Origin: MM2 sp035460165
GTDB taxonomy: Bacteria > Pseudomonadota > Gammaproteobacteria > Burkholderiales > Methylophilaceae
Direction: 5' to 3'
NCBI GenBank assembly: GCA_035460165.1
Contig: DATHWW010000008.1
Span: 71,281-135,280, forward strand
Length of the DNA stretch: 64,000 bases
Part shown: piece after piece, positions 59,219 to 64,000 of the stretch
Position numbering within the stretch: position 1 is the stretch's first letter
Layout of the letters: each line of letters starts with the position of its first letter
The notes under the pieces: generated by a model
The model's database searches: none
Seen by the model: the letters and a program-made list of their open reading frames with translations, nothing else
Told to the model about the DNA's origin: nothing
Position numbers and translations under genes: made by a program

Positions 59219-60634
59219 ATGGACGAGCTGCCCGCTGCCATCGAGCGAAGCCTGCCCTTGCGCGACTGGGTGCGCGAGGGCCTGCGCGCCGGGTTCTTCC
59301 GCAGGCCGCGGGTCGGCAATGCGCAACCATCGCCGGCCCTGGTGGCCGCGCTGCTCGCCATCTTCACCGTGCTGGAGCTCGTGCTCGCGCGACTGGAGGT
59401 GCCCGGCCCGGCCGAGTTCGACCTGCGCGGCTGGCTGGCCCCGTCGTGGAGCACGGCGGTGCTGTTGTTGCTGGCCTGGTGGGCCCTGCCGCCGCGGGAT
59501 GACACGACCGACCGGCCCAGCGGGCTGGCGGCGTGGTTCGCGCTGTGGACGGTGGCACTGTTCCCGGTCAACCTGGTGGCGCAACTCCTGGGCATCGCGC
59601 ATGCCCACGAGGCCCTGCCTGCCGCCATGGAGACATTGGCGTGGGCCGGCTGGTTGATCTACCTCCTGCTCTGGGGCTGGGCGGTCGCTGCGCTGCTTCG
59701 CCTGTCGTTTCACTTCGGTGTGCCCCGTGCACGCCTGGCGGCATTGGGTGCCGGCCTGGTGGTGCTGTTCGGCGTCTCGGCCTGGCAGTTCCCCGACCGC
59801 GCGTGGCAGCCTGACCCTTCGCAAGTCACGAAGGAAGGCCCGCTGCGGCTTGAACTCAGCCAGGAGACCTTCGAGATCCAGCAGGCGCTGTTGCAAAAGG
59901 CGATCTCCGGGCTGGCGCCTGAGCGCCCCGGCACGGTCGACGTATATGGCCTGGTGTTCTCGCCGTATGCGCACGAAGACGTGTTCCTGCGCGAAAACAA
60001 CCTGGTGGCCAGGCTGCTGGCCGAGCGCTTCGACGCGCAGGACCGCGTGGTCCAGCTGGCCAACCATGCCGCCACGGCGCAAACCCACCCCTGGGCCACG
60101 CCGGCCAACCTGGAGCGCGCGATCGACGCCATCGGCGAGCGCATGGACCGCGAGAACGACGTGCTGGTGATCTACATGACGTCGCACGGTGCCAGCGACT
60201 TCAAGCTGGCCGCGGACAACACCCCGCTGTCGGTGGACGCAGTGAGCCCCGGCGAGCTGCGCCAGGCGCTGGACAAGGCGGGCATCCGCCATCGTGTCAT
60301 CGCGATCTCGGCCTGCTTCTCCGGCGGCTGGGTCGGCCCGCTGGCCAGCGACTCGACGTTGGTGATGACGGCCGCCGACGCCACCCACACGTCGTTTGGC
60401 TGCGGCAAACGCTCGGAGTTGACCTTCTTCGGCCGCGCGGTGTTCGACGAAGAGCTGCGCAAGACCCACTCGTTCGAGCAGGCCTTCGCCGCGGCAGTGC
60501 CGGTGATCAAGCAGCGCGAAGTGGAGGCCGGCAAGGACGACGGGTTCTCCAACCCGCAACTCAGCGTCGGCGAAAAGATCAAGCCCGTCCTCGCGGCGCT
60601 GGCGCGGCGCCTGGATTCGATGGCGGCCAAGTAG
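59219..60634 (+). CDS. C13 (legumain-like) family peptidase, membrane-anchored
   Basis: 471 residues. N-terminal half has five to six membrane helices; the C-terminal half is a C13 peptidase domain with catalytic His323 (YMTSHGASD) and Cys366 (ISACFSGGWVG), the caspase-like His/Cys dyad. Substrates of bacterial C13 peptidases are unknown. It starts 5 bp after the fdhD stop and is probably read through from it, though no functional link is evident. GC-rich like the genes around it. Confidence 0.87.
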   Translation: MDELPAAIERSLPLRDWVREGLRAGFFRRPRVGNAQPSPALVAALLAIFTVLELVLARLEVPGPAEFDLRGWLAPSWSTAVLLLLAWWALPPRDDTTDRPSGLAAWFALWTVALFPVNLVAQLLGIAHAHEALPAAMETLAWAGWLIYLLLWGWAVAALLRLSFHFGVPRARLAALGAGLVVLFGVSAWQFPDRAWQPDPSQVTKEGPLRLELSQETFEIQQALLQKAISGLAPERPGTVDVYGLVFSPYAHEDVFLRENNLVARLLAERFDAQDRVVQLANHAATAQTHPWATPANLERAIDAIGERMDRENDVLVIYMTSHGASDFKLAADNTPLSVDAVSPGELRQALDKAGIRHRVIAISACFSGGWVGPLASDSTLVMTAADATHTSFGCGKRSELTFFGRAVFDEELRKTHSFEQAFAAAVPVIKQREVEAGKDDGFSNPQLSVGEKIKPVLAALARRLDSMAAK

Positions 60635-60684
60635 GGGCAGCCAGCCCTAATCCGGGCCTGAGTCTTCTGCGCTAAGCTGGCCCC

Positions 60685-63222
60685 ATGACCGTCATGTCCT
60701 CGTCCTGGTCCGCTGCGTGGAAGTTGGGTTGGCGCACGCTCTGGCGCGACCTGCGCGCCGGTGAGCTGCGCCTGTTGATCGTCGCGGTGACCCTGGCAGT
60801 GGCGGCGCTCACCGCAGTGGGCTTCTTCGCCGATCGCCTCAAGGGCGGCCTCGAGCGCGACGCGCGCCAGCTGCTGGGCGGCGACGCAGTGGTCTCCAGC
60901 GACAACCCGACGCCGCAGGCGTTCATCGACAAGGCGCGATCGCTCGGGCTGCAGGGCCTGGTCACGCTCAGTTTCCCGACCATGGTCCGCGCGCCGGACG
61001 ACCTGGGCGGTGCGAGCAAGCTGGTGGCCCTCAAGGCCGTGCCGGCCGGCTACCCCTTGCGCGGCAACCTGACCGTGGCCGCGGACCCTGGCGCACCGGG
61101 CGCTGCGACGCGCGAGATTCCGCCCAAGGGTGAAGCCTGGGTCGACGCAACCCTGGTCGAAGCGCTTGAATTGAAGATGGGCGATCCGCTGCTGCTGGGC
61201 GATACGCGCCTGCGCGTGGGCCGCATCATCGTGACCGAGCCCGACCGGGGCGGTGGCTTCGTGAACTTCGCGCCGCGCGTGATGGTGAACGACTCCGACC
61301 TCGCGGCGAGCAAACTGGTCCAGCCCGCCAGCCGAGTGAGCTACCGCTTCGCCGTCGCCGGCAAGGACGCGCCCATCTCGGCGTTCGTGAAGTGGGCGGT
61401 GGACGAAACGAAGAAGCCGGCGGTGCGCGGCGTGCGGGTCGAATCGCTGGAAGGCGGGCGGCCCGAGATGCGGCAGACCCTGGACCGCGCCGAAAAATTC
61501 CTGAACCTGGTGGCGCTGCTGGCCGCGTTGCTGAGCGCGGTGGCCGTGGCGCTGGCCGCCCGAGGCTTTGCGGCCGCCCACCTGGACGATTGCGCGATGC
61601 TGCGCGTTCTGGGCCAGAGCCAGCGCACGATCGCATGGAGCTACACCTTCGAATTCGCGATGGTCGGACTGGCAGCGAGTTCCCTGGGCGTGGCCATCGG
61701 CTACGCAGTGCACTTTGTCTTCCTGTTGCTGCTGTCCGGCCTCGTCGGAACCGCATTGCCGGCCGCGAGCCTGTGGCCGGTGGCGTTTGGTCTTGGCATG
61801 GGACTGACACTGATGTTCGCCTTCGGCCTGCCGCCGGTGCTGCAACTGGCGCAAGTGCCGCCGCTGCGCGTGATCCGGCGGGACCTGGGCAACCTCAAGC
61901 CCGCCTCGATTGCCGTGCTCACGGTGGGCATCGCGGGCTTCGCCGCGCTGTTGATGGCCGCCAGCAGCGACCTGCTGCTGGGCGCCATTGCCGTGGGCGG
62001 GTTCGCAGGCGCGGCGCTGGTATTCGCCGGCATGAGCTGGGTCGCGGTGAAGCTGCTGCGTAAATCGGTCAACGAAGCCACCGCGCCACGCTGGCTGGTG
62101 CTGGCCACACGGCAGATCTCCGCGCGGCCGGCCTATGCGGTGGTCCAAGTGAGCGCGCTGGCGGTGGGGCTGCTGGCGCTGGTGCTGCTGGTGCTGCTGC
62201 GCACCGACCTCATCGCGAGCTGGCGCCAGGCCACGCCGCCGGACGCGCCCAACCGTTTCGTCATCAACGTGATGCCGGAGCAGGGTGAAGCCTTCCAGAA
62301 GGCGTTGCGCGACGCGGGCGTGAAGCGCTTCGACTGGTACCCGATGATCCGAGGACGGCTGGTGGCCGTGAACGGTCGCACCGTCACGCCGGACGACTAC
62401 ATTGAGGACCGCGCCAAGCGGCTGGTGGACCGCGAATTCAACCTCTCCAGCAGCGCGACGCAGCCACCGCACAACCAGGTGGTCGCGGGCCGCTGGCAGC
62501 CCGATGAGCGTGGCGCCATCAGCGTGGAGGAAGGCATTGCCACCACGCTGGGGCTGAAGCTGGGCGACACGCTGCGCTTCGACATTGGCGGCATGCCCAC
62601 CGACGCGAAGATCACTTCGCTGCGCAAAGTGGACTGGAGTTCGATGCGCGCGAACTTCTTCGTCATGTACCCGGTGGACCGCCTGACCGACGTGCCTTCC
62701 ACGTACATGAGCGCATACCGGGCTCCCGATCGCAAGGGATTCGACAATGCCCTGGTACGCGCTTTCCCCAACATCACCAACGTGGACATGACCAGCACCA
62801 TCACACAGGTGCAAGGCGTGCTGGACAAGGTCATCCGGGCGGTGGAGTTCCTGTTCGGCTTCACGCTGGCGGCCGGCGTGGTGGTGCTGTTCGCCGCGGT
62901 GACCGCGACCCGTGAGGAGCGGGCGCGCGAGTTCGCGATCATGCGGGCGGTCGGCGCCAGCAGCGCATTGTTGAGGCAGGTGCAGCGCGCCGAGCTGGTC
63001 GGTGTCGGCCTGCTGGCAGGTTTCCTCGCGAGCGTCGTCGCCTCCGCCGTCGGCTGGGGGCTGGCGAAATACGCCTTCGACTTCACGTGGACCGCATCGC
63101 CCTGGGTGCCGCTGGGTGGCGCATTGGCCGGTGCCGCGCTGGCGCTGGCAGCGGGCTGGTGGGGCCTGCGCGAAGTGCTCAACCGGCCGGTGGTGGACAC
63201 CTTGCGCCGCGCGGCCGAATGA
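60685..63222 (+). CDS. FtsX/MacB-type ABC transporter permease
   Basis: 845 residues. YbbP-like arrangement: N-terminal helix (LLIVAVTLAVAALTAVGFFA) and a periplasmic domain starting GGDAVVSSDNPTP, three helices (about 270-400), a second block of helices and a second periplasmic domain (about 510-700), and a final three-helix FtsX domain with VTATREERAREFAIMRAVGAS. It would pair with a separate ATPase (YbbA-like), possibly extracting lipoproteins or lipids; none is adjacent here. Starts 50 bp after the C13 gene. Confidence 0.9.
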   Translation: MTVMSSSWSAAWKLGWRTLWRDLRAGELRLLIVAVTLAVAALTAVGFFADRLKGGLERDARQLLGGDAVVSSDNPTPQAFIDKARSLGLQGLVTLSFPTMVRAPDDLGGASKLVALKAVPAGYPLRGNLTVAADPGAPGAATREIPPKGEAWVDATLVEALELKMGDPLLLGDTRLRVGRIIVTEPDRGGGFVNFAPRVMVNDSDLAASKLVQPASRVSYRFAVAGKDAPISAFVKWAVDETKKPAVRGVRVESLEGGRPEMRQTLDRAEKFLNLVALLAALLSAVAVALAARGFAAAHLDDCAMLRVLGQSQRTIAWSYTFEFAMVGLAASSLGVAIGYAVHFVFLLLLSGLVGTALPAASLWPVAFGLGMGLTLMFAFGLPPVLQLAQVPPLRVIRRDLGNLKPASIAVLTVGIAGFAALLMAASSDLLLGAIAVGGFAGAALVFAGMSWVAVKLLRKSVNEATAPRWLVLATRQISARPAYAVVQVSALAVGLLALVLLVLLRTDLIASWRQATPPDAPNRFVINVMPEQGEAFQKALRDAGVKRFDWYPMIRGRLVAVNGRTVTPDDYIEDRAKRLVDREFNLSSSATQPPHNQVVAGRWQPDERGAISVEEGIATTLGLKLGDTLRFDIGGMPTDAKITSLRKVDWSSMRANFFVMYPVDRLTDVPSTYMSAYRAPDRKGFDNALVRAFPNITNVDMTSTITQVQGVLDKVIRAVEFLFGFTLAAGVVVLFAAVTATREERAREFAIMRAVGASSALLRQVQRAELVGVGLLAGFLASVVASAVGWGLAKYAFDFTWTASPWVPLGGALAGAALALAAGWWGLREVLNRPVVDTLRRAAE

Positions 63223-63249
63223 GTTGTGTCGCCGGGCGACAATAGCGGG

Positions 63250-63654
63250 ATGCAACCCGAGCAAAAGACAGAGTTCGCCACGCCCTTCGAGTGGATCGGT
63301 GGCGAGGAGAAGGTCAAGGCCCTCGTCGACCGGTTCTATGACCTGATGGACCTGGAGCCGCACTACGCCGAATTGCGCGCCGCGCACGGCACCGAGCTGG
63401 CACGCGCAAGGCAAAACCTCTTCTGGTTCCTGTGCGGCTGGCTGGGTGGCCCGCAGCACTACACCGATCGCTTCGGCCACCCGCGCCTGAAGATGCGGCA
63501 CATGCCGTTTTCCATCGGCATCAAGGAACGGGACCAATGGCTGGCCTGCATGGACCAGGCCATGGGCGAGACGGGCGTGCCCGAAGCGCTGCGCGCGCGG
63601 CTGAAGGACAGCTTCTTCCAGACGGCTGACTGGATGCGGAACTCGCCGGGTTGA
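63250..63654 (+). CDS. group II truncated haemoglobin (TrHbO)
   Basis: 134 residues. TrHb2 pattern: FEWIGGEEKVKALVDRFYDLMD, then FLCGWLGGPQHYTDRFGHPRLKMRHMPFSIG with the proximal His in RHMPF, and QWLACMDQAM holding the group II tryptophan. Binds O2/NO; often found with respiratory or nitrosative defence genes. ATG 63250 gives normal family length; a GTG at 63226 would add eight residues. Confidence 0.93.
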   Translation: MQPEQKTEFATPFEWIGGEEKVKALVDRFYDLMDLEPHYAELRAAHGTELARARQNLFWFLCGWLGGPQHYTDRFGHPRLKMRHMPFSIGIKERDQWLACMDQAMGETGVPEALRARLKDSFFQTADWMRNSPG

Positions 63655-63659
63655 TCGCC

Positions 63660-64000
63660 ATGCTACCCAAGACACTCGCCCTGGTCTCGACGGTCTTCCT
63701 GCTCATGTCGCTGGGCTTCTTCGTGCTCGGCGCCACGCCACTGCTAATCCTCAAGCACGACGTGCCGATGGATTCGCGCGTCATCCGACAGGTTTTCCAC
63801 TATTGCTACCGGCTGGTGACGGTCGTGGCGACCACCGCTGCGATCGGCTACGGGCTGTCCGGGCGTGCGGGGATGTCATTGGGATTTGCGTGCATCGCCG
63901 TCGTGGCCATCGTCATGCACCACTGGCTGCTCACCCGCATGGACAGCTTGCGAAACACCATGCACGAGGGAGACAGGGCGGCCGTCTCGCGCTTTCGCAA
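63660..64000 (+). CDS. membrane protein, 3' partial
   Basis: At least 113 codons from ATG 63660, open to the window end. Three hydrophobic segments are visible (LVSTVFLLMSLGFFVLGATP, LVTVVATTAAIGYGLSG, LGFACIAVVAIVMHHWLL), so it is an integral membrane protein, probably DUF4149-like or similar, but I do not recognise the family with confidence. Starts 5 bp after the haemoglobin gene, likely the same transcript. Confidence 0.65.
   Translation, partial: MLPKTLALVSTVFLLMSLGFFVLGATPLLILKHDVPMDSRVIRQVFHYCYRLVTVVATTAAIGYGLSGRAGMSLGFACIAVVAIVMHHWLLTRMDSLRNTMHEGDRAAVSRFR

Noticed and set aside
60172..63675. 1,167-codon minus-strand frame opposite the FtsX-type permease
   Set aside because: Composition dominated by Arg, His, Gln and Ala, no domains, and it covers three well-supported plus-strand genes.

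Overview
The window reads as a chromosome segment of a betaproteobacterium. The grounds are gene content and style: EpsL-type exopolysaccharide outer-membrane protein, OpgGH, an mxaRSACKL cluster, an FDH3-type formate dehydrogenase locus, and GC-rich, tightly overlapping operons. A Nitrosomonadales/Gallionellales or Burkholderiales methylotroph-like organism fits best; the genus cannot be fixed from sequence alone. By eye, base composition is uneven: AT-richer at about 8.4-9.3 kb and 20.3-25.6 kb, and more GC-rich from about 56.4 kb to the end.

Layout. 0-6.4 kb: a partial EpsL-like beta-barrel gene, then opgGH for osmoregulated periplasmic glucans, then a non-coding stretch with an inverted-repeat element. 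6.4-9.5 kb: quinone oxidoreductase, DUF4186, GYD-domain, an AT-rich DapA-like aldolase and a small [2Fe-2S] protein. 9.5-14.9 kb (minus): mxaR-S-A-C-K-L, accessory genes of Ca-dependent methanol dehydrogenase, without the structural mxaFJGI genes. 15.2-16.6 kb: a FemAB-like acyltransferase and a YjfB-family peptide. 16.7-39.4 kb: a type I secretion locus made of an HlyB-like exporter, an antisense PIN/AbrB toxin-antitoxin pair, a lipoprotein, a membrane protein, a giant (about 5,453 aa) RTX protein with an N-terminal lipase-like domain, and an HlyD-like adaptor, ending next to tRNA-Ala(CGC). 39.5-44.7 kb: cstA, DUF898, M48 protease, methyltransferase and ybdD. 44.7-47.1 kb: a lone GspE/PilB-type ATPase. 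47.3-58.3 kb: formate metabolism, with an OFA-family transporter and a 42-residue partner, a ferredoxin, a small regulator, DUF3306, a polyferredoxin, a TorD-like chaperone, a 272-bp MITE-like element, a Tat-leader peptide, FdhA, FdhB, a lipoprotein and FdhC; fdhD follows. 59.2-64 kb: C13 peptidase, FtsX-type permease, group II truncated haemoglobin and a partial membrane protein.

The strongest unexpected signal lies upstream of the secretion operon. Two LuxR-type palindromes (core CAGTTCTG/TAGTTCTG) sit at identical distance (31.5 bp from palindrome centre) from identical TAGAAT -10 hexamers, which places each palindrome near -42.5 of a predicted start site. The upstream promoter runs into a strong intrinsic terminator after about 70 nt and so predicts a small RNA. 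The downstream one would drive the exporter operon through a leader of about 350 nt. This suggests an acyl-homoserine-lactone-type circuit controlling both an sRNA and secretion of a giant RTX lipase-like protein, with two small envelope genes beside it as candidate immunity or accessory factors. No luxI or luxR gene is in the window.

Metabolically, the methanol-dehydrogenase maturation genes and the periplasmic formate dehydrogenase with its transporter are consistent with C1 oxidation, though the dehydrogenase proper must be encoded elsewhere if it exists.
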